A stretch of DNA of 64,000 bases, taken from assembly GCF_040706535.1 (NCBI RefSeq), contig NZ_JAPDRJ010000001.1, positions 620,001 through 684,000 on the forward strand, read 5' to 3'. The stretch comes from Lentisalinibacter orientalis. Lineage in GTDB: Bacteria; Pseudomonadota; Gammaproteobacteria; Steroidobacterales; Woeseiaceae. Each line of letters starts with the position of its first letter. The first letter of the stretch is position 1. The notes beneath the pieces were generated by a model. The model was not told the DNA's origin and made no database searches. It saw only the letters and a program-made list of their open reading frames with translations. The translations under genes were made by a program, and so were the position numbers. Below, in pieces: positions 45,722 through 53,812 of the stretch.

Positions 45722-45750
45722 AGGGTACGCACGGGGTGTGGCCATGTCAA
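45722..45750 (-). promoter_or_regulatory. Sigma70-type promoter of rpmH-rnpA-yidC
   Basis: A consensus TTGACA (45745-45750) and TACCCT (45722-45727) are 17 bp apart on the minus strand. Transcription would start near 45715, giving a 40-nt rpmH leader. The GTG at 45757 and ATG at 45745, which are in frame with rnpA, would not be in this transcript. Confidence 0.7.
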
Positions 45751-45920
45751 CTTGCACCGTCGCGTTTCGCCGGTGGCCGGCCGCTAGATTAGCGCAGGGG
45801 ATGCGGTATAGACTTGACGGTCCTCCCGCGAATTTCCGTGCGCCTGCGCGTCGATCCGGGAAAGCTGCAAAAAAACAATCTTTATTCGAGTCACCCTATT
45901 CCAGTCACCTGGGGATCCTG

Positions 45921-47264
45921 TTGCAGACCGACACCACGCTATGGAACCGCTGTGTTCGTCAGCTGCGATCGGAGCTGCCGGAGCAGCAGTTCAACACCTG
46001 GATTCGTCCGCTGCAGGCGGTGGAGCAGGGCGACGTGCTGCGGCTGCTGGCGCCCAACCGGTTCGTGGTGGAGTGGCTGCGGGAACACTTCCTCCAGCGT
46101 ATCAGCGAAGTGGTGACGAGCACCGATGCAGACGCGAAAGTCATCATCGAAGTGGGATCCCGGGGTGGTTCGCCAGCCCGGACTGCCGCCGCCGTGGCGT
46201 CCCCGCCCGCCGGGTGGGGCGGCAGATCGCGTCCGCAGCCCATCGAGAGCCGGCTGAACCCGATATTCACGTTCGAGAATTTCGTCGAGGGCAAAAGCAA
46301 CCAGCTCGCCCGGGCGGCGGCGTCCCAGGTGGGGGAGAATCCGGGGAAGGCTTACAATCCGCTGTTCATTTACGGCGGTGTGGGACTAGGCAAGACCCAC
46401 CTGATGCATTCGGTGGGAAACCTGATGCTCGCACGCAACTCGGAGGCGCGGGTGTGCTACGTCCATTCCGAGCGTTTCGTGGGCGACATGGTCAAGGGCC
46501 TCCAGCACAACACCATCAGCGAGTTCAAGCGTGCCTACCGCTCGCTCGACGCCCTGCTGATCGACGACATCCAGTTCTTCGCCGGCAAGGAGCGCTCTCA
46601 GGAGGAGTTCTTCCATACCTTCAACGCGTTGCTCGAAGGGCAGCGCCAGATCATCCTCACCTGCGACCGGTATCCGAAGGAGGTCAACGGGCTGGAGGAG
46701 CGCCTGAAGTCCCGTTTCGGCTGGGGCCTGACGGTGGCCATCGAGCCGCCGGAGCTGGAGACTTCGGTGGCCATCCTGATGAGCAAGGCGCAGAACGAGG
46801 GCGTGGTGCTGCCGGAAGAGGTCGCCTTCTTCATCGCGAAGCGCATCCGCTCGAACGTTCGCGAGCTGGAAGGGGCATTGCGACGGGTGATAGCCAATTC
46901 CCGCTTCACGGGCAGGGCGATTACCCTCGACTTCACGAAGGAGGCGCTGCGGGATCTGCTGGCGCTGCAGGACAAGCTGGTGACGGTGGAGAACATCCAG
47001 AAGACCGTGGCCGAATACTTCAAGATCCGCGTAGCGGATCTGCTGTCGAAGCGGCGCAGCCGCTCGATCACGCGGCCGCGCCAGATCGCGATGAGCCTGG
47101 CGAAGGAGCTGACGAGCCACAGCCTGCCGGAGATCGGCGATGCTTTCGGCGGTCGCGACCACACCACGGTGCTGCATGCCTGCCGCCGGGTGAAGGCGCT
47201 GCGGGAGACCGAGAGCCGGGTGGAAGAGGATTATCTGAACCTGTTGAGAACCCTAACCGGATGA
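45921..47264 (+). CDS. dnaA: Chromosomal replication initiator DnaA
   Basis: A 447-residue DnaA with the TTG at 45921 (preceded by GGGGA), which places the conserved LWNRCVRQLRSELPEQQFNTWI at the N-terminus. Domain III has Walker A GGVGLGKTHLMH and Walker B LLIDDIQFF. Domain IV ends with the DnaA signature GGRDHTTVLHACRRV. It opens oriC and loads the helicase. The frame is open back to 45690 but that part has no DnaA similarity and crosses the rpmH promoter. The 245 bp between rpmH and dnaA contain an A-run and T-rich stretch at 45866-45890 but no convincing dnaA promoter. Confidence 0.96.
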   Translation: MQTDTTLWNRCVRQLRSELPEQQFNTWIRPLQAVEQGDVLRLLAPNRFVVEWLREHFLQRISEVVTSTDADAKVIIEVGSRGGSPARTAAAVASPPAGWGGRSRPQPIESRLNPIFTFENFVEGKSNQLARAAASQVGENPGKAYNPLFIYGGVGLGKTHLMHSVGNLMLARNSEARVCYVHSERFVGDMVKGLQHNTISEFKRAYRSLDALLIDDIQFFAGKERSQEEFFHTFNALLEGQRQIILTCDRYPKEVNGLEERLKSRFGWGLTVAIEPPELETSVAILMSKAQNEGVVLPEEVAFFIAKRIRSNVRELEGALRRVIANSRFTGRAITLDFTKEALRDLLALQDKLVTVENIQKTVAEYFKIRVADLLSKRRSRSITRPRQIAMSLAKELTSHSLPEIGDAFGGRDHTTVLHACRRVKALRETESRVEEDYLNLLRTLTG

Positions 47265-47473
47265 TGTGGATAACTTGTTGGTAAGCGCAGCGGGTGTTTT
47301 TATCCACAGGCGATGCACAGGTGGCGATGAGGTTACCGGCCGGGTTATGGGCAGGAATAAATCATTTAAGATATTGTTTTAAAAAGCTTTTTATCTGTTA
47401 TACACAGTCCGCGGTCGGACTAATAACGATAATAGAACTCTAAATATTCAATATTTATTAACAGGTGGAATCG
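47265..47473. other. oriC: Putative replication origin (oriC) between dnaA and dnaN
   Basis: This gap is the most AT-rich stretch in the window. It has perfect DnaA boxes at 47265-47273 (TGTGGATAA, reverse) and 47300-47308 (TTATCCACA), plus a one-mismatch box at 47398-47406 (TTATACACA). AT-rich candidates for unwinding are 47356-47400, which includes the palindrome TAAAAAGCTTTTTA (47380-47393), and 47430-47462, which includes TAAATATT-C-AATATTTA (47441-47457). dnaA-oriC-dnaN is a common gammaproteobacterial arrangement. Three boxes is few, so further weak boxes are likely. Confidence 0.8.
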
Positions 47474-48571
47474 ATGAAGTTCACTGCTCCCCGGGAGACC
47501 TTGCTGAAACCCCTCCAGGCCATCATCGGCGTGGTGGAGCGTCGGCAGACAATGCCGATACTCGCGAACATGCTGCTGGTGGTGAAGAACGATCAGCTGC
47601 TGGTAACGGCCACGGACCTGGAAGTGGAGCTGGTGGCGAGTGCCGACGCGGACGTGGAGAGCGAAGGCGAGATCACGGTGCCCGGCAGGAAGCTGCTCGA
47701 TATCTGCAAGGCGTTGCCGGACGGAGTCACGGTATCAGTGGCGGTGAAAGGCGATCGGGTCCAGGTGCAGGCGGGACGGAGTCGGTTCAACCTGTCGTCG
47801 CTGCCGGCTGCGGAATTCCCGACGGTGGAGGATATCCAGGCCAGCCAGAGCTTCAGCCTGCCGCGGGAGGCCGTCGAGCGGTTGCTGGAGAAGACGCATT
47901 TCGCCATGGCGCAGCAGGACGTCCGCTATTACCTGAACGGCATGTTGCTGGAGACGGGAGAGCATTATCTGCGCGCGGTGGCGACGGACGGGCACCGGCT
48001 GGCGCTCTGCGAGGTGGCCGTTCCGGATCAGAACCTGCCGGCGCAGCAGGTCATCGTGCCCCGGAAGGGCGTGATCGAGCTGCAGCGGCTGCTGGACGGG
48101 AGCGGCGATCTGACCATCGATATCGGGTCGAACCACATCCGGATTCAGGTGGACGGGATCCGGTTCACCTCGAAGCTGATCGACGGGCGGTTCCCGGAAT
48201 ACGAGCGGGTGATACCTCAGGATCCCCCGAACGTGCTGACGGCGGATCGGGGCACGCTGCGACACGCGCTGCAGAGGGCAGCGATCCTGTCGAACGAGAA
48301 ATACCGGGGCATCAGGCTGGACATCAAGGACAGCGGTGTAGTGATCCAGGCACACAACCCGGAGCAGGAAGAGGCCGAGGAAGAGGTCGAGGTGGAGTAC
48401 AGCGGAGAAGACATCGAGATCGGCTTCAACGTGAACTATCTGCTGGATGCGCTGGCCGCGGTGGAATCCGAGTCGGTGAAGCTCGGTCTGACGGACAGCA
48501 ACAGCAGTTGCCTGGTCACGGATCTCGACAGGGACGATAGCAAGTTCGTCGTCATGCCGATGCGGCTGTAG
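47474..48571 (+). CDS. dnaN: DNA polymerase III beta subunit (sliding clamp)
   Basis: A 365-residue clamp starting MKFTAPRETLLKPLQAIIGVVERRQTMPILANML. The length matches E. coli DnaN (366) and the C-terminus ends FVVMPMRL, part of the cleft that binds polymerase peptides. The ATG at 47474 is 8 bp after AGGTGG; a GTG at 47465 would add three residues. First gene of dnaN-recF-gyrB. Confidence 0.97.
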   Translation: MKFTAPRETLLKPLQAIIGVVERRQTMPILANMLLVVKNDQLLVTATDLEVELVASADADVESEGEITVPGRKLLDICKALPDGVTVSVAVKGDRVQVQAGRSRFNLSSLPAAEFPTVEDIQASQSFSLPREAVERLLEKTHFAMAQQDVRYYLNGMLLETGEHYLRAVATDGHRLALCEVAVPDQNLPAQQVIVPRKGVIELQRLLDGSGDLTIDIGSNHIRIQVDGIRFTSKLIDGRFPEYERVIPQDPPNVLTADRGTLRHALQRAAILSNEKYRGIRLDIKDSGVVIQAHNPEQEEAEEEVEVEYSGEDIEIGFNVNYLLDALAAVESESVKLGLTDSNSSCLVTDLDRDDSKFVVMPMRL

Positions 48572-48593
48572 ACGGCGGCCGGGGATCCGCCCG

Positions 48594-49661
48594 GTGAGCC
48601 TGATCAGGATCGATATTTCCGATTTCCGCTGTATCGGCTCGGCTCGGCTCGAGCTGACGGGGCGCAGCAATCTCATCTACGGACCGAACGGGAGCGGCAA
48701 GACCAGCCTGCTCGAGGCTATCGGCTTTCTCAGCCGGGGCCGGTCGTTCCGCGGGACGCGGACCGACGGGCTCGTTCGGCACGGGGCGGGGCATTTCACG
48801 GTGGCGGCACTCGTGCGGTCCGGAGATCGGGAACACCGGCTGGGCGTGGAGGCGGGGCGTGGGCATCTGGTGATCCGAGTGGATCGCCAGCCGGCGGACA
48901 GCCTCGCGGCACTGGCGGAGAAGCTGGCGGTTCAGGTGATCGATCCGGAGATTCACAGGCTGGTGTCGGACGGGCCGGAGGTCCGGCGTCGATTCCTCGA
49001 TTACGGTGTGTTTCACGTGGAACAGGGCTTCCTGGACGCCTGGAGACGCTATCGGCGGGCGCTGAGGCAGCGCAATGCGGCTCTGCGGGAGGGGCTCGGA
49101 GAGCCGGCGGTGAAAGCATGGGAACCGGAGCTGGTGGCAGCGGGGGAGACGGTGGATGGTCTACGGCGGCGTCATGTGGCGGCGCTGGCGGAGGCGTTCG
49201 TCGAACTGGGTGAGAGACTGCTGGCGGGGTCTGTGGCGTGTGAATACCGGTGCGGGTGGTCGGAAGGCGGTGGCCTCGAGGCCGCGCTGGACGCCCTGCG
49301 TGAGCGGGACAGGGAGCAGGGCACGACGACGGTCGGGCCTCATCGTGCCGATCTCAGGCTTGTGTATCGGCACCGGAGCGCGCGGCAGCAGGTGTCCCGG
49401 GGACAGCAGAAGCTGTTCGGCGCGGCGTTGGTGCTGGCCCAGACCCGGCTGATGGCGGAACGGCTGGGCGATCCGCCCGTGCTGCTCGTGGACGATCCGG
49501 CAGCAGAGCTGGACGGGGCTTCCCTGGCCGGGTTGATGGGTTGCGTGCTCGAGACGGACAGCCAACTCATCGTAACAGCCCTGACGGAGGATGCGGTGAG
49601 GCTGCCCGAAGGCACCCGGGTGTTCCACGTGGAACATGGCGAGGTCACGGCTGCCGGCTGA
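48594..49661 (+). CDS. recF: DNA replication and repair protein RecF
   Basis: A 355-residue SMC-like ATPase with Walker A GPNGSGKTSLLEAI, signature VSRGQQKLFGAAL and Walker B VLLVDDPAAELD. It loads RecA at gaps with RecO and RecR. GTG start at 48594. Two parS-like sequences are embedded in the coding region, both encoding VFHVE (VFHVEQG and VFHVEHG). Confidence 0.96.
   Translation: MSLIRIDISDFRCIGSARLELTGRSNLIYGPNGSGKTSLLEAIGFLSRGRSFRGTRTDGLVRHGAGHFTVAALVRSGDREHRLGVEAGRGHLVIRVDRQPADSLAALAEKLAVQVIDPEIHRLVSDGPEVRRRFLDYGVFHVEQGFLDAWRRYRRALRQRNAALREGLGEPAVKAWEPELVAAGETVDGLRRRHVAALAEAFVELGERLLAGSVACEYRCGWSEGGGLEAALDALRERDREQGTTTVGPHRADLRLVYRHRSARQQVSRGQQKLFGAALVLAQTRLMAERLGDPPVLLVDDPAAELDGASLAGLMGCVLETDSQLIVTALTEDAVRLPEGTRVFHVEHGEVTAAG
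49009..49024. promoter_or_regulatory. parS: parS-like site 1 (inside recF)
   Basis: TGTTTCACGTGGAACA differs by one base from the classical parS TGTTTCACGTGAAACA. It lies in the recF coding region, 1.5 kb from oriC. Confidence 0.75.
49621..49636. promoter_or_regulatory. parS: parS-like site 2 (3' end of recF)
   Basis: TGTTCCACGTGGAACA is a perfect 16-bp palindrome, a form of parS used in pseudomonads. It lies within the last 41 bp of recF, 612 bp from site 1. Confidence 0.85.
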
Positions 49662-49724
49662 TCGACGGGTTGTCCAGGGCGGTCGCGTCGCCACACGAGC
49701 GACCCGTGCACCCCTCAGGGATGC

Positions 49725-49730
49725 TATAAT
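49725..49730 (+). promoter_or_regulatory. Extended -10 promoter of gyrB
   Basis: TGC-TATAAT (49722-49730) is an extended -10 element with perfect hexamer, 27 bp upstream of the gyrB ATG. The -35 region (around ACCCGT) is poor, which is usual for extended -10 promoters. Confidence 0.6.
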
Positions 49731-49756
49731 GGCGCGCTTGATCCGGAGGGTGCCGA

Positions 49757-52195
49757 ATGGCCGATCAGAATACCTACGATTCCAGTAATATCAAGGTCTT
49801 AAAGGGCCTGGAGGCCGTGCGCAAACGGCCGGGCATGTACATCGGAGACACCGATGACGGCACCGGTCTGCACCACATGGTCTTCGAGGTCGTCGACAAC
49901 AGCATCGACGAAGCCCTGGCCGGTTACTGCAGCAACATCGTTGTCACCATCCACGCCGACGAATCGGTGACGGTGTCCGACGACGGCCGCGGCATCCCCG
50001 TCGACATCCACCCGGAGGAGGGGCGGTCTGCGGCGGAAGTCATCATGACGGTGCTCCACGCCGGCGGCAAGTTCGACGACAACTCGTACAAGGTTTCGGG
50101 TGGCCTGCACGGCGTGGGCGTGTCGGTGGTCAATGCGCTGTCCGAGCAACTGAGCCTCACCATCTACCGGGCCGGCGAGGTCCATTACCAGGAATACCGG
50201 ATGGGCGAGCCCGTGGGTCCGCTGAAGGTCGTGGGCGAGACGGACAAGAGCGGCAGTATCATCCGCTTCCGCCCGAGCGACACGATCTTCAACAACATCG
50301 AGTTCAGTTACGACATCCTGGCGAAGCGGCTGCGCGAGCTCTCGTTCCTGAATTCGGGCGTCCACATCGAGCTGATCGACGAGCGCACCGACCAGCACGA
50401 CGTCTTCGAGTATCAGGGCGGCATCCGTGCTTTCGTCGAGCACCTGAACCGGAACAAGACCACCATCCACGACAGCGTGATCCACATCGAGGCAGAGCGG
50501 GAAGGCGTCATCGTGGAAGCGGCGATGCAGTGGAACGACGCCTATCAGGAGATCATGTTCTGCTACACCAACAACATCCCACAGCGGGATGGCGGAACTC
50601 ACCTCGCCGGCTTCCGCAGTGCGCTGACGCGGACGCTGAACAGCTATATCGAGCGGGAGATGAGCGGCCGCAAGGAGAAGGTCACGCCGGCCGGTGACGA
50701 CTCCCGGGAAGGCCTGACCGCCGTGCTCTCGGTGAAGGTGCCGGATCCCAAATTCTCCTCCCAGACCAAGGACAAGCTGGTCTCCTCCGAGGTGAAGGGA
50801 ATCGTCGAATCCGCCATGGCCGAGGCCCTGGAGGACTTCCTGCTGGAGTATCCCCAGGAAGCGAAGGCCATCGTCGCGAAGATCATCGATGCCGCCCGGG
50901 CACGGGAAGCGGCGCGCAAGGCGCGGGAGATGACTCGCCGCAAGGGTGCGTTGGACGTCGCCGGCCTGCCCGGCAAGCTGGCCGACTGTCAGGAGAAGGA
51001 CCCCGCCCTGTCCGAGTTGTTTCTGGTGGAGGGCGACTCCGCCGGCGGCTCCGCCAAGCAGGGCCGGGACCGCCGTACCCAGGCGATCCTGCCGCTGAAG
51101 GGCAAGATCCTGAACGTGGAGAAAGCCCGTTTCGACAAGATGCTGTCTTCCGCCGAAGTGGGCACGCTCATCACGGCGCTCGGTTGCGGCATCGGCCGGG
51201 ACGATTTCGACCCGGACAAGCTGCGCTACCATCGCATCATCATCATGACGGACGCCGACGTCGACGGCTCGCACATCCGGACGTTGCTGCTGACGTTCTT
51301 CTACCGGCAGATGCCGGAGCTGATCGAGCGCGGGCACATCTACATCGCCCAGCCGCCGCTGTACAAGATCAAGCGGGGCAAGCAGGAGGTCTACCTCAAG
51401 GACGACGCGGAGCTCACCGAGTATCTGCTGACTTCCGCCCTCGAGGGTGCCGAGCTGCACGTCAACGACGCGGCGCCCGCCATGTCCGGCTCCGCCCTCG
51501 AGACGCTGTCGCGGGACTACATGACCGTGCAGGCCATCATCGACCGGCTCGCCAGGCGCTACAATGAGAAGGTGCTGCGGGCGATGCTGGAGGTACCCCG
51601 GGTCGACGAGGAGATCCTGTCTGATATTGACCGATTGGAAGAATGGACGCGGTCGCTGTCCGACTCCCTGCCGAAGGGCCCCACGCAGAGCAGCCGGGAC
51701 AACAACGGCGGCAGCTACGAGGCCACGCTGGAGCGTGGTGACAACGGCGGCGAAGGCACGCGCATCGCCATCCATCACACCCAGCACGGGCTCACCACCA
51801 CCCGCTACATCCCCAAGGAGTTCTTCGAGTCGGCGGAGTACCGTCGCATGGCTTCCCTGGGCGAACAGATGCAGGGACTGATCGGCGAGGGCGCCTACGT
51901 GCAGCGTGGCGATCGCCGGGAGGAGATCTCTTCGCTGGGCGAGGTCGTCCAGTGGTTCATGACCGAGGCGCGTCGCGGTCAGTCGGTGCAGCGCTACAAG
52001 GGTCTGGGCGAGATGAATCCGGACCAGCTCTGGGATACCACCGTGAACCCGGAGACCCGACGCCTCATGCAGGTGCGGATCGAGGACGCGGTGCGGGCCG
52101 ACGAGATCTTCACCACGCTGATGGGCGACCAGGTGGAGCCGCGACGGGTGTTCATCGAGGACAACGCGCTGGCCGTGTCCAACCTGGACGTCTGA
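49757..52195 (+). CDS. gyrB: DNA gyrase subunit B
   Basis: An 812-residue GyrB. GHKL ATPase motifs (EVVDNSIDEALAGYC, VSDDGRGIPVDIHPEEG, GGLHGVGVSVVNALS), transducer, TOPRIM (EGDSAGGSAKQGRDRRTQAILPLKGKI and DADVDGSHI) and C-terminal QRYKGLGEMNPDQLWDTT are all present. With GyrA it introduces negative supercoils. GGAGG precedes the ATG. Convergent with plsC, stops 6 bp apart. Confidence 0.98.
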   Translation: MADQNTYDSSNIKVLKGLEAVRKRPGMYIGDTDDGTGLHHMVFEVVDNSIDEALAGYCSNIVVTIHADESVTVSDDGRGIPVDIHPEEGRSAAEVIMTVLHAGGKFDDNSYKVSGGLHGVGVSVVNALSEQLSLTIYRAGEVHYQEYRMGEPVGPLKVVGETDKSGSIIRFRPSDTIFNNIEFSYDILAKRLRELSFLNSGVHIELIDERTDQHDVFEYQGGIRAFVEHLNRNKTTIHDSVIHIEAEREGVIVEAAMQWNDAYQEIMFCYTNNIPQRDGGTHLAGFRSALTRTLNSYIEREMSGRKEKVTPAGDDSREGLTAVLSVKVPDPKFSSQTKDKLVSSEVKGIVESAMAEALEDFLLEYPQEAKAIVAKIIDAARAREAARKAREMTRRKGALDVAGLPGKLADCQEKDPALSELFLVEGDSAGGSAKQGRDRRTQAILPLKGKILNVEKARFDKMLSSAEVGTLITALGCGIGRDDFDPDKLRYHRIIIMTDADVDGSHIRTLLLTFFYRQMPELIERGHIYIAQPPLYKIKRGKQEVYLKDDAELTEYLLTSALEGAELHVNDAAPAMSGSALETLSRDYMTVQAIIDRLARRYNEKVLRAMLEVPRVDEEILSDIDRLEEWTRSLSDSLPKGPTQSSRDNNGGSYEATLERGDNGGEGTRIAIHHTQHGLTTTRYIPKEFFESAEYRRMASLGEQMQGLIGEGAYVQRGDRREEISSLGEVVQWFMTEARRGQSVQRYKGLGEMNPDQLWDTTVNPETRRLMQVRIEDAVRADEIFTTLMGDQVEPRRVFIEDNALAVSNLDV

Positions 52196-52201
52196 GCGGA
52201 C

Positions 52202-53251
52202 TCAGTCGCGGCCGGAACCGCCCTGTCGATTCGAGTCGGACCTGTCCGCCGAGCCTGGTGAGCGTGCCGAGTCCGGCGCGACGACCGCACCCTTCGCCCC
52301 CGTGCTCGGCCGTGTGTTCGACCGTGTGTTCGACGAGGCTCCCGAAGACGGCGCGGCGTCTTCCGGACCGTCCGTTCCTTTCCTGTTTTCCGCTTCGTCG
52401 TGATGGCGGTGCTCGTCGGCCGGCCCGGTCGTCGCGACCCCGCGGCCCCGTGCGTCTTCACCTTCGCCCGCCCCCGAACCCGTCCCGCCCGTGCCGCGTG
52501 GACGCGTCCGGGCGTCCCGCTCCGCTTCGGCCGCGCTCTCGGCGATCTCGTCGATGTTGCGGATGGTCTTCTCGATCCAGTCCTGGATCTCCCGGTTCAC
52601 TTCCCGGGGGTCCCGGCCTGCCGCGTCGACCGGCTCGCCTATCACGAAGGTCACCGTGCCGGGTTTCTTCAGCCACCCACGCCGCGGCCAGTAGTGCCCG
52701 GCATCGTGGGCGACTGGCACGATCTTCCGCCCCGAGGCCGCTGCGAGCGCCGCGCCGCTGACGCCGTAACGCCGGGTCTGTCCCGCGGGCATGCGGGTGC
52801 CCTCCGGGAAGATCATCACCCAGATCCCCTCGCGCAAGCGGGCGCTACCCTGGCTGATCACCTGGCGCACGGCGCTGCGGCCGGCGCCCCGGTTGATCGC
52901 GATCGGCTTCAGCAGGGCGATGCCCCAGCCGAAGAACGGCGCGAACATCAGTTCCCGCTTCAGCACCCAGGTCTGGGGCGGGAACAGCAGCAGTTCCGCC
53001 AGCGTCTCCAGCGTCGAGGAATGCTTCAGCAGTACCACCGAGGCCTCGTCCGGGATGTTCTCGCGGCCTACGACCCGGTAGTCGAGGCCGACCAGGTGGC
53101 GCATCACCCACATCACCTGACGCACCCAGGCGACCGCGATGGGATAGCGCATGCGGTGAGGCAACGGTGCCAGCAACAGCAGTGCGAACACGTAGAACGG
53201 CACGGAGACGAACAGCCACACCGTGAAGACGATCGATCGCAGCATCTGCAT
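52202..53251 (-). CDS. plsC: 1-acyl-sn-glycerol-3-phosphate acyltransferase
   Basis: A 349-residue protein with an N-terminal membrane segment. Acyltransferase motifs are KHSSTLETLAE (the HX4E variant of HX4D), FFGWGIALLKPIAINRG, FPEGTR and IVPVAHDAG. It acylates lysophosphatidate in phospholipid synthesis. The enzyme domain ends near residue 240; the last 110 residues are disordered, rich in G, S, T, D and R, with SNTR-SNTR coded by a 12-bp tandem repeat (52311-52334). Last gene of glyQ-glyS-gmhB-plsC, 5 bp after gmhB. Confidence 0.93.
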   Translation of the reverse strand: MQMLRSIVFTVWLFVSVPFYVFALLLLAPLPHRMRYPIAVAWVRQVMWVMRHLVGLDYRVVGRENIPDEASVVLLKHSSTLETLAELLLFPPQTWVLKRELMFAPFFGWGIALLKPIAINRGAGRSAVRQVISQGSARLREGIWVMIFPEGTRMPAGQTRRYGVSGAALAAASGRKIVPVAHDAGHYWPRRGWLKKPGTVTFVIGEPVDAAGRDPREVNREIQDWIEKTIRNIDEIAESAAEAERDARTRPRGTGGTGSGAGEGEDARGRGVATTGPADEHRHHDEAENRKGTDGPEDAAPSSGASSNTRSNTRPSTGAKGAVVAPDSARSPGSADRSDSNRQGGSGRD

Positions 53252-53256
53252 GACGG

Positions 53257-53802
53257 CTAGCGCTCCCCCGTGAGTGCGGCGGCGGCGGCGGCGAGGTCAT
53301 CGTACACCTCGGCGCCGCCCGCCTCGCCTTCGGCTTCGGTGCGCCGGCCGTTACCGGTGCGCACCAGCACCGGACGCGCGCCCACGGCCCGAGCGGCCTC
53401 CAGGTCCCGGGCGGAATCCCCGATCACCGGCACGCCCTCGAGGCCGATGCCGTAGTGCTCCGCCAGCCGGTGCAGCAGCCCCGGCCGTGGCTTGCGGCAG
53501 TGACAGCCGTCGTCCGGATGATGCGGGCACCAGACGATACGGTCTATCGCGCCGCCGGCTTCTCCCACGACCGCGTGCATCTTCTCATGGATACTCGCGA
53601 GGGCCGCCTCGTCGAACAGCCCGCGCGCCAGCCCCGACTGGTTGCTGGCGACCGCCACCGTGAATCCCGCCCGGTTCAGCCGGGCGATGGCCTTTGCACT
53701 GCCGGGCAGCGGGATCCACTCGTCCGGGCTCTTGATGTAGGCGGCCGAATCCCGGTTGATCGTGCCGTCCCGATCCAGCACCACGAGCTTCACCCCTCTC
53801 AT
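53257..53802 (-). CDS. gmhB: D-glycero-beta-D-manno-heptose-1,7-bisphosphate 7-phosphatase
   Basis: A 181-residue HAD phosphatase. Catalytic DRDGTIN near the N-terminus, SNQSGLARG, the zinc loop CPHHPDDGCHCRKPRPG and GDSARDLEAA are all kept. It makes the ADP-heptose precursor for lipopolysaccharide core. It lies 10 bp after glyS, the common gammaproteobacterial arrangement. Confidence 0.95.
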   Translation of the reverse strand: MRGVKLVVLDRDGTINRDSAAYIKSPDEWIPLPGSAKAIARLNRAGFTVAVASNQSGLARGLFDEAALASIHEKMHAVVGEAGGAIDRIVWCPHHPDDGCHCRKPRPGLLHRLAEHYGIGLEGVPVIGDSARDLEAARAVGARPVLVRTGNGRRTEAEGEAGGAEVYDDLAAAAAALTGER

Positions 53803-53812
53803 TCCGCCGGCC

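Noticed and set aside
45745..45757. GTG 45757 or ATG 45745 as rnpA start
   Set aside because: Both lie at or upstream of the rpmH -35 element and would not be in the transcript.
45814..45819. TTGACG as the -35 of dnaA
   Set aside because: No acceptable -10 at 16-18 bp; left without a dnaA promoter call.
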